Source: Flavobacteriaceae bacterium PRS1
GTDB lineage: Bacteria > Bacteroidota > Bacteroidia > Flavobacteriales > Flavobacteriaceae
Assembly (NCBI GenBank): GCA_003709165.1
Contig: RDRZ01000016.1
Coordinates: 1 to 55,645 of the forward strand
Reading direction: 5' to 3'
DNA length: 55,645 nt
Shown here: in pieces, positions 9,069 through 17,801 of the stretch
Numbering within the stretch: the stretch's first letter is position 1
Layout of the letters: the number at the start of each line of letters is the position of its first letter
The notes under the pieces: model-generated
Seen by the model: only the letters and a program-made list of their open reading frames with translations
Databases searched by the model: none
What the model was told of the DNA's origin: nothing
Made by a program: the position numbers and the translations under genes

Positions 9069-9098
9069 TTAAAAAAGACAGTTACAAAAAACCGTCTT
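9069..9098 (-). terminator. Intrinsic terminator after oxidase subunit IV
   Basis: On the minus strand AAGACGGTT and AACTGTCTT (9075-9098) pair over nine positions with one G-U, followed by TTTTTT (9071-9076 region). It sits between the subunit IV gene and the start of the SCO-like gene at 9059, so it probably reduces transcription of the assembly genes relative to the structural genes. Confidence 0.6.
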
Positions 9099-9170
9099 CT
9101 AATTATATTTAACACTTTGACCGCATTTTGTGTAAACTTAAGTCGAAAGATTTAGTGTTTGTTTATAGTT

Positions 9171-9554
9171 TTAAAAATCTCGTTTAATGTATCCGTTACT
9201 ATACACATCAAAAACATAACCACCTTCTTGCAAAAGAATAAACAGCAAATAACATATTAAGAAAATAACCGTCCAAACTACCATACGACGTAAGGCTTTT
9301 GTTTCGTCTCGCATGTGCATAAAGTCCCAAGTAATATAGTATGCTTTAACTAAGGTTAAGATAATAAATATCCAATTAAGGATTTTCATGCCAAAAAAAT
9401 TAGACAGCAAAGCTTCTGGTTTTGATATTCCTAAAGCAACTTCAACAGTTGTAACAATAGTTAATAAAACTAAAACTCCCCAAATTTTTTGAGTGATGGA
9501 TTTAAACTTAATTAAACCTCTAAATATTTCTAAATTATGTACGTGTTCTGCCAT
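9171..9554 (-). CDS. Cytochrome c oxidase subunit IV (bacterial COX4 family)
   Basis: The 127-residue protein has three hydrophobic segments (about residues 22-42, 53-72 and 86-108), the layout of the small subunit IV (CtaF/CyoD type) of bacterial heme-copper oxidases. It contains the conserved EVALGI near the end of the first helix and KAYYITWDFMHMRDE in the loop before the third. It follows subunit III by 18 bases. It probably stabilises the CuB centre or the complex; it carries no cofactor. Confidence 0.87.
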   Translation of the reverse strand: MAEHVHNLEIFRGLIKFKSITQKIWGVLVLLTIVTTVEVALGISKPEALLSNFFGMKILNWIFIILTLVKAYYITWDFMHMRDETKALRRMVVWTVIFLICYLLFILLQEGGYVFDVYSNGYIKRDF

Positions 9555-9572
9555 ATTAAATTTATTATCTTA

Positions 9573-10568
9573 TTAAACCAGGTAGAAGAATGTAAATACA
9601 AATACCCAAACTAAATCTACAAAGTGCCAGTAAAGAGCAACTTTTTCTACCATTTCGTAATTTTTTCTGCGTTCGTAAGTTCCAAGTATTACATTAAAGA
9701 AAATAATGATATTAATTATAACTCCTGAAAACACATGAAATCCATGAAATCCTGTTATAAAGAAGAAAAAATCTGCAAATAAAGGCGTGCCATATTCATT
9801 TACATGTAGGTTAGCACCTTCCACAACAATTTTACCATTATCCTTAAGTTGTTTTAAAGAATTTCCTCTTGAGAGTATTGTTTTCTCTCCTTTCTCATCG
9901 ATAATTTCCGTTCTAATTAAAACATTATCATGAGATTCCAGTCCTTTGATAACCTCTTCTACAGTATATGTTGGTTGAGTACCCTCGCTTTTAAACCATA
10001 ATCCATTTTTTTGTTCATGATTAATTCTACCATCATCTTCAGTAATTACAAAATCCCTTAAAGCAACACGTTTAAATATCTTCTCTTCATCTTTTTCAAC
10101 ATATTCGCCAAACTGTAAAATATTTCCTCCTTTTGTTTGTACAGCTCCGTAATCTCCTTTAATAAATGTTGCCCATTCCCAAGCTTGTGAGCCAACAAAA
10201 ATCATCCCTCCAAAAATTGTAAGTAACATATAAAAAGTCACTTTGGCTTTCTTCATTTCATGTCCTGCATCTACTGCTAAAACCATTGTTACAGAAGACA
10301 TAATTAAAACAAAAGTCATGAAAGCCACATAAATCATAGGCATAGGCTCATGATAAAAAGGAATATGAGTAAATACCTCGTCTGCTATTGGCCAAGAATC
10401 TATAAATTTAAATCTGGAGAAGCCGTAAGCTGCCAAAAATCCTAAAAAGGTTAACGCATCAGAAACAATGAAAAACCATATCATCATTTTACCATAACTT
10501 GCTTTAAGAGGCTGGTTGCCTCCACCCCAATCTTTACCTTCTGTTCCAGTGCTAACTGTATTATCCAT
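9573..10568 (-). CDS. Cytochrome c oxidase subunit III with large hydrophilic insert
   Basis: The 331-residue protein has the COX3 core: AYGKMMIWFFIVSDALTFLG at the first helices, GSQAWEWATFI near 126-136, and the hallmark GFHGFHVFSG (273-282) with ALYWHFVDLVWVFVFTFFY at the end. Between residues about 137 and 262 there is a charged stretch of some 125 residues without membrane segments. It must loop out of the membrane and is not part of the classical subunit III fold. Subunit III supports proton uptake and oxidase stability. The paralogous short subunit III is encoded immediately upstream. Confidence 0.92.
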   Translation of the reverse strand: MDNTVSTGTEGKDWGGGNQPLKASYGKMMIWFFIVSDALTFLGFLAAYGFSRFKFIDSWPIADEVFTHIPFYHEPMPMIYVAFMTFVLIMSSVTMVLAVDAGHEMKKAKVTFYMLLTIFGGMIFVGSQAWEWATFIKGDYGAVQTKGGNILQFGEYVEKDEEKIFKRVALRDFVITEDDGRINHEQKNGLWFKSEGTQPTYTVEEVIKGLESHDNVLIRTEIIDEKGEKTILSRGNSLKQLKDNGKIVVEGANLHVNEYGTPLFADFFFFITGFHGFHVFSGVIINIIIFFNVILGTYERRKNYEMVEKVALYWHFVDLVWVFVFTFFYLV

Positions 10569-10613
10569 AAATGAATTTTATTTTAAAAAGTTGAACAAAA
10601 ATAATCAATTTAT

Positions 10614-11196
10614 TTATCTAAAGAAGTATAAAAATAAAAACAAGTATAACCATAAAATATCTACAAAATGCCAGAAAGTTGCAGCAAGTTCAAAACCCAG
10701 CATATTATTGGCATTATACTTTTGTTTAAAATGATTATAAATTACTACGAGCAAACAAATTAAACCTATTGCTACATGAAAAATATGCGCAATAGCTATA
10801 ATAAAAATAAACGTCATGGTAATATTGCTTGTCGGTCCTGTAAAATTATATCCTAAATCTATAATTTGATTAAACCCTAAAAATTGATTGTAAATAAATA
10901 CAACACCGAGTATTAAAGTTATCCATAACCAAATAGTTACAAATTGTCTTCTGCTTTCCTTTAAGGCTTTTTTTTGCTAAAATAAAAGTAAGACTACTTA
11001 TAATAATCACAACTGCACTTATGGAAAAAGCATTAGGTAATTGAAAATCTGTTAACCAATCTTCCCTGTTACTACTCACTATATATGCACTGGTTAAGCC
11101 TGCAAAAGACATAATTAGAGATGCAATACCAAACCAAAGCATCATTTTTTTTGCGCGAATGGTTTTTTCTTCTAAAGTTCCTTCTGTTAAATCCAT
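10614..11196 (-). pseudogene. Short cytochrome c oxidase subunit III-like protein; frameshifted
   Basis: The frame starting at 11196 (MDLTEGTLEEKTIRAKKMMLWFGI) runs into a wrong frame after FILAKK, and the rest (ending HFVDILWLYLFLFLYFFR) is in the neighbouring frame, with no start of its own until 10817. Removing one base from the run of eight T at 10968-10975 restores a protein of about 193 residues, with LAKKALKESRRQFVTIWLWI across the join and five membrane segments. Such short COX3 proteins commonly sit between cyoE and the long COX3 in flavobacteria. It is 1 base downstream of cyoE. Sequence error is likelier than gene loss. Confidence 0.82.
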
Positions 11197-11197
11197 A

Positions 11198-12094
11198 TTA
11201 TCTTATAAATTTATCAAAAACATATATTATTTGTACAAGTGTAATGTATATAACACTTGCCAACATTAATTGTCGTGCAGCAATTACAGTCATTTTTTTA
11301 AATAGCTGAACAGCATAATACAACATTATTAAACCTACTAAAAATACCATTATAGCACCTACAATAGTTAAATGTAGCCTACCTGTAAATCCAAAAACTG
11401 GTATAATAGACACAATTATAGTCCAGACTGTATATAAAATTGTTTGCACAGCAGTGCCTTTGTCCTGCTTTCCAGTTGGTAACATGTTAAATCCTGCTTT
11501 TTGATAATCTTTATGCAAGAACCAGCCAATTGCCCAAAAATGTGGAAATTGCCAAAAGAATTGCAACATAAATAAAATACCAGGCTCTATACCAAAATTA
11601 TCTGTGGCTGCAACCCAACCTAACATAAAAGGAATGGCTCCAGGAATAGCACCTACAAACACAGATAATGGTGTTTTTGTTTTTAATGGCGTGTAAGCAC
11701 TTGTATATAAAAAAATTGAAATCGCTCCAAACATTGCTGTCTGTGGATTTATAATATATAAGATAGTAATTCCAAATACGGTAAAAACAGAAGCTAAAAT
11801 AAACGCATTATTAACCGATATACGTCCTGTTGGAATTGGTCTGTTTTTTGTACGATCCATTAATGCATCGAGATCTTTTTCAATAATTTGATTAAATACA
11901 TTAGACGCTCCAACCATAAAATAGCCTCCAAATGCCAATAATATTAAGGTGTAAAAACTAACCGTGTCTGCGCCCAATAAATAACCGGCAATCGATGAGA
12001 ATACAACACTTAAAGACAACCTTATTTTGGTAATTTCCTTAAAATCAGAAATCACAGAAGCTATTGAAAAAGAAGATATAGAAGAACTCGACAT
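11198..12094 (-). CDS. cyoE: Protoheme IX farnesyltransferase (heme O synthase)
   Basis: The 298-residue UbiA-family prenyltransferase has NVFNQIIEKDLDALMDRTKNRPIPTGRI near residues 64-92, carrying the Asp-rich substrate motif and the CyoE/CtaB signature, and eight or nine membrane helices. It transfers a farnesyl group to heme b in the inner membrane to make heme O for the oxidase. It is the first gene of the leftward oxidase accessory cluster and has a good promoter at 12122-12152. Confidence 0.95.
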   Translation of the reverse strand: MSSSSISSFSIASVISDFKEITKIRLSLSVVFSSIAGYLLGADTVSFYTLILLAFGGYFMVGASNVFNQIIEKDLDALMDRTKNRPIPTGRISVNNAFILASVFTVFGITILYIINPQTAMFGAISIFLYTSAYTPLKTKTPLSVFVGAIPGAIPFMLGWVAATDNFGIEPGILFMLQFFWQFPHFWAIGWFLHKDYQKAGFNMLPTGKQDKGTAVQTILYTVWTIIVSIIPVFGFTGRLHLTIVGAIMVFLVGLIMLYYAVQLFKKMTVIAARQLMLASVIYITLVQIIYVFDKFIR

Positions 12095-12121
12095 GAAACA
12101 GTGCGATATTTATTGCGAAGG

Positions 12122-12152
12122 CAAAGATACTTTGAAAATCTTTTATGAGCAA
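12122..12152 (-). promoter_or_regulatory. Bacteroidota-type promoter for cyoE cluster
   Basis: On the minus strand TTG (12150-12152) is followed after 20 bases by TATCTTTG (12122-12129), matching the TTG/TAnnTTTG consensus of flavobacterial primary-sigma promoters. Transcription would begin about 20 bases before the cyoE ATG. Confidence 0.6.
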
Positions 12153-12238
12153 TGGAAAACAAAAGTAAATTTATGTTATTCTTCATCACTTTAAAAGTTT
12201 TAGTATCTTTAATGTATTCAATTAATAATTCTACATTT

Positions 12239-13123
12239 ATGAAATCTTTAAAAAAACTATTGTTGCCCTTTTTATGCTCTTTTAGTGTATTAATTTCTGC
12301 CCAAAATTCTAACGAAATAACTATTGAAACCATTAAACTTTCAGACAATGTTTATATGCTTATTGGTCAAGGCGGAAATATTGGAGTCTCTGTTGGAGAA
12401 GATGATGTCTTTATTATTGATGATCAATATGCACATATGTCTTCAAAAATAGAAGCTGCCATAAAAAAGTTAAGCGATAAGCCATTTCAGTTTTTAGTGA
12501 ATACACATTGGCATGGCGATCATACAGGAGGAAACGAAAACATGAACACATTAGGTGCAACCATTATTGCACATGATAATGTTAGAAAACGTTTAGAAGA
12601 AACTCCAAATCGGGATACATCTATGCGTCCTAAAGAAGCACTTCCTATAATCACTTTTAATGATAAATTAAATATTCATATAAATGGAGAACAAATTATT
12701 ATTTTTCATGTTGACAATGCACATACAGATGGAGACGCGCTACTCTATTTTACCGAAAGCAATGTGCTCCATACTGGTGACGTGTATTTTAATGGTCGAT
12801 ATCCTTATATTGATTTAAACTCTGGCGGAAGTGTAAATGGTTATATAGAAGCTGTAAAACAAACCTTAATGCTTATAGACGACGATACCAAAATTATTCC
12901 GGGTCATGGTAAACTATCTAATAAAGAAGAGTATGCATTTTTCTTGAATATGCTTGAAACCATTAAGAAAAATGTTTTAGCAGAAATTGAAAACGGTAAA
13001 ACCGAAGATGAAGTTGCCGCAAATACTTCAATTACAAAAACTTATGACAATTTGGGTTATAGCTGGAATTTTATTTCTTCTAAAAAAACAAGATGTGCTT
13101 TCTATAAAAGTTTGAAGGAGTAA
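12239..13123 (+). CDS. Exported metallo-beta-lactamase-fold hydrolase
   Basis: From the ATG at 12239 the product has 294 residues with a signal peptide (residues 1-21, ending SAQ), so it is periplasmic. The metal motif is H90-W-H92-G-D94-H95; further ligands are visible as DNAHTDGDA, LHTGDVYFNG and IPGHGKLS. This resembles the secreted MBL-fold proteins of Bacteroidota rather than a known resistance enzyme, and substrate cannot be assigned. The frame is open from 12152, but only the start at 12239 leaves a proper signal peptide. It diverges from cyoE and ends 4 bases before the convergent remB. Confidence 0.87.
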   Translation: MKSLKKLLLPFLCSFSVLISAQNSNEITIETIKLSDNVYMLIGQGGNIGVSVGEDDVFIIDDQYAHMSSKIEAAIKKLSDKPFQFLVNTHWHGDHTGGNENMNTLGATIIAHDNVRKRLEETPNRDTSMRPKEALPIITFNDKLNIHINGEQIIIFHVDNAHTDGDALLYFTESNVLHTGDVYFNGRYPYIDLNSGGSVNGYIEAVKQTLMLIDDDTKIIPGHGKLSNKEEYAFFLNMLETIKKNVLAEIENGKTEDEVAANTSITKTYDNLGYSWNFISSKKTRCAFYKSLKE

Positions 13124-13127
13124 TTCA

Positions 13128-15237
13128 CTAAAAATCAAAATACCAATTAAACAAATCGGTTTTTAATCCAATATTAAACCAAACTGTACTATTACTAAAA
13201 GTATTTATAGTTTCGGCTTCCGGATTAAAATCCCTGTAACTTATATTGATAAACAATTTTAAATTGGTTATGGGATTTATTAAATAACCCGTTTGTAATT
13301 CGGCATGAAACAAATTGGTTTTTAGTCCTTGCCCTACTTTAACTCCAGTATCAAAAGGTCTGTCTTTATCACTTCTGAAAATATCTCCTCCATAACTAAA
13401 ATTATCTGTGCCATCGTTAAAATCCAAACCTCTAACTCCAAATATAAATTTAACATCAGCAAACCAACGGTTATAATAATATCGTCCTATTAGTATTGCT
13501 TCACTAAAATTTGCTCTCCAAAGATGAGCCATGTATTGGTTGAACTGCCCATAATTTAATTCAACAGTATTGTGAGAATAAGTATAAGGTCTCACACGAT
13601 TATATTCAATTTGAAGCAATAAGTTTTCAACCTTAAAAGCATTGTAATATTTTGCTCCAATCTGGTATCCATATTTATTTTTCCAACTTTTTTCACCACC
13701 TGAAATATCGTCTAAAGAAAATTCGTCTAAAATAAACTGACTATATATATTAATATTATCGTTTATTTTATATTTGGCTGAAGCACCAACAATTACATTC
13801 CCAGCATCTTGCCCTGATTGAAACTCTATGGCACGATAAAAAATTATTGGGTTTAAATAGCTAATATCAAAACCTCTATTGTTTGAATCTGTCCAAATAA
13901 CCGATTCAAACAATCCTAAATTAAAGCGTTTTGAAACATTCCAGCTTAAATAATGATTAGCCATATACTTGGTTAAAAATGCACCATCTTCGGTAACTTC
14001 AGGTCTTACATCTTTAAGCCATAACCACGTACTTGTATATTTAATTTTTCAAAAGGTAGTATTCAATTTAAAAAAAGTCGAAGGACTTGCGACATCACTT
14101 ATAAATAAAGAGCGATAACCATCACCAATAAAATTCTTGCCATAACCAAATTGAATATTTAAAAATGACACAGGAGTATATGATAAATAGACTTCAGCTA
14201 CAGGATAATCGTAATCATCGTCTTTAAATCGTTTAGCGATTCCACGACCCGGAATAATTGCTGGATCCGGACCAAAAGCTTTTAAGGTTTCTGCATATTC
14301 ATTATAATATTGTGCAAAGCGCCCTTGGCTTTCAAAAATTGAAGTAGAAAAGTTTAGCTTTTTTCCTAATCCACCTTGTATATAAATACCTCTTGTGTTA
14401 TTAAATGTGGTATCAAAATCTGCATCAAAATATTTACCAACTTGAAGATCGAAAATTGGATCTATGGTAAACCAATAATCTTTTCCTTGCACTTGTACTA
14501 AACGCTCATTAAAAAGTTTACGTCCTGCCCCAAGTTTATACATCTTTATTAAGTTTTTTGTTTTCAGCTTCAAAATCATAATAACGTGAAATTTCCTGAT
14601 ACACAAATGGTTTTGATGCTGTATGGCTATTTGTGCCAATTAAATTTATACTCCTATCAAATTTCGCATACGATTGGTGCGTAAACGGAATATTTAACTG
14701 ACTTTTATATTCTAATTTAGTATAAGGAACAAGAGAGGCATTAATACTATCGTACTCTTTTTTTGCTTGCCTTTCAATTTCTGAAATGGCATTAGGTTTC
14801 TCCTCCAAATTATTATCTAACTGTATTGAAGCTGGATTGACTAATGGAATATCTATTTGAAAAGAATATTGTTTATAGATTGCTCTTCCGTTATATGTTG
14901 CTGGTGTTATTGTTGGAAGCTCACCAAATACTCGTTTTATTTCTGTTTTAAGTTCATCGTAAATAGCATCTACATATAAAACAATAAAGTTCCTTTTTTG
15001 ATCAACCTCAAACAACACTACAATGTCGCCTTTGTAATTTTCGTCAGCAACAATTTGTGGCATTTTAAAATTATTGAATACAAATCGTAATACCTTTTGG
15101 TTAAAACAAGCTTTAAGATTCTGTACATTTTGAGTTTCACATTCGGGGAAAACTGGTGGCTTTTCGTAATTAGCAGTATCTTGAGCAAATACATTTATTT
15201 GCAAAATACAAAGAATAAGCAGGAGGAATTTCTTCAT
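13128..15237 (-). pseudogene. remB: RemB-like gliding motility outer-membrane protein; one frameshift and one in-frame TGA
   Basis: Three frame segments form one product of about 702 residues. Residues 1-19 are a signal peptide; 27-133 resemble the TonB C-terminal domain (PPVFPEC, C44, LPTITPA); the rest is a beta-barrel-like region with WFTIDPIFDLQVGKY, GRGIAKRF, GKNFIGDGYRSLF and a C-terminus NWYFDF typical of outer-membrane proteins. The frame changes by one base between about 14536 and 14600 (a run of six T at 14554-14559 is a candidate). At 14049-14051 TGA replaces the Trp codon expected after LNTTF; the frame is otherwise open. Identity with F. johnsoniae RemB rests on recalled similarity and on its position a few genes from sprA. 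With two lesions, this is the best candidate here for a real pseudogene. Confidence 0.72.
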
Positions 15238-15263
15238 CGTTTATTGAAAATATTTTGTTGGTT

Positions 15264-15291
15264 GAAAGATACTATTTTTTGATTATATCAA
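15264..15291 (-). promoter_or_regulatory. Candidate promoter for remB-like gene
   Basis: On the minus strand TTG (15289-15291) is followed after 17 bases by TATCTTTC (15264-15271), one mismatch from TAnnTTTG, with a start about 20 bases before the ATG at 15237. Confidence 0.4.
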
Positions 15292-15350
15292 ACAAAAAAA
15301 ACGATATCATAATAAATTGATAGCGGCTTGATAATAATTACGTGTTGTTT

Positions 15351-16130
15351 TTAATTTCGTACCTCAAATACTATTGGCAACGTATACATAACCTCAAAAT
15401 TTTCTCCTCTTTGTTTACCGGGAATCATTTTAGGAATTTTACCTACAACTCTTATTGCCTCTTTTTTTAGTTTAATATGTTTAGCACTTGCTTTTATTTC
15501 TGAAACATTTCCAGATTTATCTATCTTAAATTGTACATAAATATTTTGCTTCCCTGTTAATCCTAAACTTTCTGCCAAATCTGTATTAAACTTTATCTGT
15601 ATTAACCTACCTATTTTTTTTAGACATACATTGTCTTAGTTCTACATTAGTAGTTAAGCCTTCACAACCTGGATAGATTGGTACTTTTTCTACGTCTATC
15701 ATAGTTCTTGGTTTGGTAGAAACTATTTTCTTTTCTTTAGGAATTGTTATCGTTGGCGAACTATAAGCCACCATTGGTTTTAACTTTTCAGGAATGATGG
15801 TTGGATTTTTAACCGGAACAAACTTTATAGCCAATAATTTCTTTCTTACTGGTTCTGCTTTTTTTCTGTTACAGGTTCAGGAATAGTTTCAGGAACAATA
15901 TTAACAAAATAAACAACTTCGGTATCATCTGTTAGCGGAGAAACGAATTTGAACGATTCACTTCTAAAATTCATTTCCAATAAACCATAAGAGGCTAACA
16001 ATGTTAAAATCAACCCACCTTGAAAATAGAGTGTTGAGTTATTTCGTAAAGTTGTTTCATGCTTGTGTGATTTTTTCACGAATTGCTCGTTCTGACCAAC
16101 GAGTTTGTGATTACTTTTTAAAAGTTTCAT
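15351..16130 (-). pseudogene. TonB-family energy transducer; two homopolymer frameshifts
   Basis: Three open segments (16130-15846, 15834-15607, 15578-15351) belong to one protein of 259 residues. Adding one A in the run at 15859-15865 gives TEKKAEPVRKK, and removing one from the run of eight at 15614-15621 gives CMSKKIGRLIQIKFNTDLAESLG; the two changes cancel in length. The repaired protein has a cytoplasmic tail, one membrane helix (STLYFQGGLILTLLASYGLL), a Pro-rich stalk and a TonB_C domain with VPIYPGCE, a second Cys 12 positions later, and LPIVFEVRN at the end. It is a paralogue of the intact tonB at 16246-16965. Matching errors in A/T runs suggest a sequencing artefact. Confidence 0.8.
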
Positions 16131-16185
16131 AATTATTAAATTTAAGATGTTAATAGATTATGAATAAATCACAATAAGCATTCCA

Positions 16186-16219
16186 AAAGAAATCCCGTTG
16201 CCAAATGGTAACGGGATTT
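16186..16219 (-). terminator. Strong hairpin between the two tonB genes
   Basis: AAATCCCGTT (16190-16199) and AACGGGATTT (16210-16219) form a perfect 10-bp stem with a 10-base loop, followed on the minus strand by CTTTT. It lies after the intact tonB gene and probably terminates its transcript. Confidence 0.6.
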
Positions 16220-16245
16220 TGAATATATGTAATTGGTGTTATGGG

Positions 16246-16965
16246 TTAATCTTGTACTTGAAAGATAATTGGTAACGAATAAGGTACTGTTACTGCCTTA
16301 CCTCGTTGACGACCTGGTTTCATTTTAGGCAGTAAATTAATAACACGTGCTGCTTCTTTTTCAAGTCTTGGATGAGGTGCTCTAGCACGAACTCCTACAA
16401 TATTTCCGTTTTTATCTATCTTAAAAATAACGTTTATACGTTGTCTTCCTGTAAGTCCCAAATCTCCGGCGAGATCTGTATTAAATTTCTTTATTACAAA
16501 TTTCTTTATCTTGTCAGACATACATTTTCTTTTAGCATCATTATTTCCTTTTTCACAACCCGGATAAACAGGAACATTCTCGATAACTGCAAAAGGAACT
16601 TCTATATCTTCATCTACTTCTTCTACTTCAATATCTTCAACTTCCATTATTTTTTCTTCTTGATCGGTTTCAGTAGATTCGATTACAGTTTCTTCTATCT
16701 CTTCTTCATCTTCAACAATTTCAATTACTTCAGGCGCTGCTGGAGGTGGAGGAGGTGGAGGAGGTGGCTTAACTTGTTCTATATTAAGTATCTCTTCTTC
16801 ATCATCCATTTCATTACTTACTAACCCTATATCTATATCGCTCTTATCGTAAGATTTGTAGTTAATAGTATAATAGGTTACTACTAACATTAACAGTAAA
16901 CCTACTGCAAAATAGATGGATCCATTTTGTCTTACGTCTGCTTTTGGATTTTTTTTAAGTTCCAT
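16246..16965 (-). CDS. tonB: TonB-family energy transducer
   Basis: From the ATG at 16965 the product has 239 residues: one membrane helix (about 16-33), an acidic stalk with nine consecutive prolines (67-75) followed by many Glu/Asp, and a TonB C-terminal domain (130-239) with VPVYPGC, C148, LTGRQRINVIFKIDKNGNI and LPIIFQVQD. It passes ExbBD-derived energy to outer-membrane receptors. The stalk is acidic, whereas Pro-Lys repeats are usual in proteobacterial TonB. The frame is open to 17004, but the start at 16965 gives the common short cytoplasmic tail. It is probably a separate transcript from vanZ, 63 bases upstream. Confidence 0.88.
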   Translation of the reverse strand: MELKKNPKADVRQNGSIYFAVGLLLMLVVTYYTINYKSYDKSDIDIGLVSNEMDDEEEILNIEQVKPPPPPPPPPAAPEVIEIVEDEEEIEETVIESTETDQEEKIMEVEDIEVEEVDEDIEVPFAVIENVPVYPGCEKGNNDAKRKCMSDKIKKFVIKKFNTDLAGDLGLTGRQRINVIFKIDKNGNIVGVRARAPHPRLEKEAARVINLLPKMKPGRQRGKAVTVPYSLPIIFQVQD

Positions 16966-17027
16966 AATTTGTTTTTTTGTTTTCGAGATTTGTAAAATAA
17001 CCAATAATTTGCTAAAAAAGCAAGGGA

Positions 17028-17396
17028 TTATAATTTTTTAACGATTGTTCTGTTTCTTATAATAATAAAAAATGAAGCAATCATTACACCAATACAGTTT
17101 GCAAGAACATCTAATATATCTAACTTTCTTACAATTGTAAACTGTCCTTGTAATACCTCAATAATTATACCATAAAAAACCGAAAACAGTACTGCTTTAA
17201 AAATTGGCTTTATTGTTTTTAAACGAAGTAGCGCAAAATACCATAGTATGAAAAGTATTCCATAAGCAAAAATATGAAAAATCTTATCGTCGTAGTTAGT
17301 TCCTATATTTAATGGTGAGGTTATAGCCATTAGACTAACAATTGCTAAAACTATGGTATAACCAATTGCTAGTATCAACACTATTTTTTTAGGCAC
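17028..17396 (-). CDS. VanZ-like membrane protein
   Basis: The 122-residue protein has four hydrophobic segments and the family features YDDKIFHIFAYGILFILWYFAL and YGIIIEVLQGQFTIVRKLDILDVLANCIGVMIA. VanZ-like proteins confer low-level teicoplanin resistance in some Gram-positives; their role in Bacteroidota is unknown. The best start is a GTG at 17394-17396 which overlaps the end of gcvH by 8 bases, so the two are coupled. Confidence 0.8.
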   Translation of the reverse strand: MPKKIVLILAIGYTIVLAIVSLMAITSPLNIGTNYDDKIFHIFAYGILFILWYFALLRLKTIKPIFKAVLFSVFYGIIIEVLQGQFTIVRKLDILDVLANCIGVMIASFFIIIRNRTIVKKL

Positions 17397-17769
17397 TTAT
17401 AATGGTTTTATAGTCTTCGGCTGAAAGTAAATCGTCTAACTGAGAAACGTCAGAACATTTTACTTTAATCATCCAACCTTCTCCATAAGGATCGTTATTT
17501 ACTTTTTCCGGTTCATCTTCCAGAGATTCATTAAATTCTATAATCTCACCAGTGACTGGTAAAAATAAATCCGAAACAGTTTTTACTGCTTCTACAGTGC
17601 CGAAAACTTCTTCAATCTCTAAAGTTTCGTCTAAAGTTTCTACTTCAACATAAACAATGTCACCTAATTCGCTTTGCGCAAAATCGGTAATTCCTATTGT
17701 AATCGTATCACCATCTATTTTTATCCATTCGTGATCTTTAGTGTATTTTAATTCTGATGGAATGTTCAT
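17389..17769 (-). CDS. gcvH: Glycine cleavage system H protein
   Basis: The 126-residue protein starts NIPSELKYTKDHEWIKIDGD and has FGTVEAVKTVSDLFLPVTGE, with K63 as the expected lipoylation site. It carries the aminomethyl group between the P, T and L proteins of cytoplasmic glycine cleavage. It follows sprA by 32 bases, an arrangement I recall from other flavobacteria; the other glycine cleavage genes are not in this window. Confidence 0.96.
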   Translation of the reverse strand: MNIPSELKYTKDHEWIKIDGDTITIGITDFAQSELGDIVYVEVETLDETLEIEEVFGTVEAVKTVSDLFLPVTGEIIEFNESLEDEPEKVNNDPYGEGWMIKVKCSDVSQLDDLLSAEDYKTIISA

Positions 17770-17801
17770 AATGTAATTTTTACTGTAATTAGTATCTGTT
17801 G

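Noticed and set aside
8853..10975. Programmed ribosomal frameshifting in the SCO-like and short COX3 genes
   Set aside because: Runs of A could slip, but no stimulating structure is evident and several unrelated genes show the same type of one-base change; sequence error is simpler.
16738..16764. GGT/GGA repeat as regulatory element
   Set aside because: It is the proline codon run of the TonB stalk.
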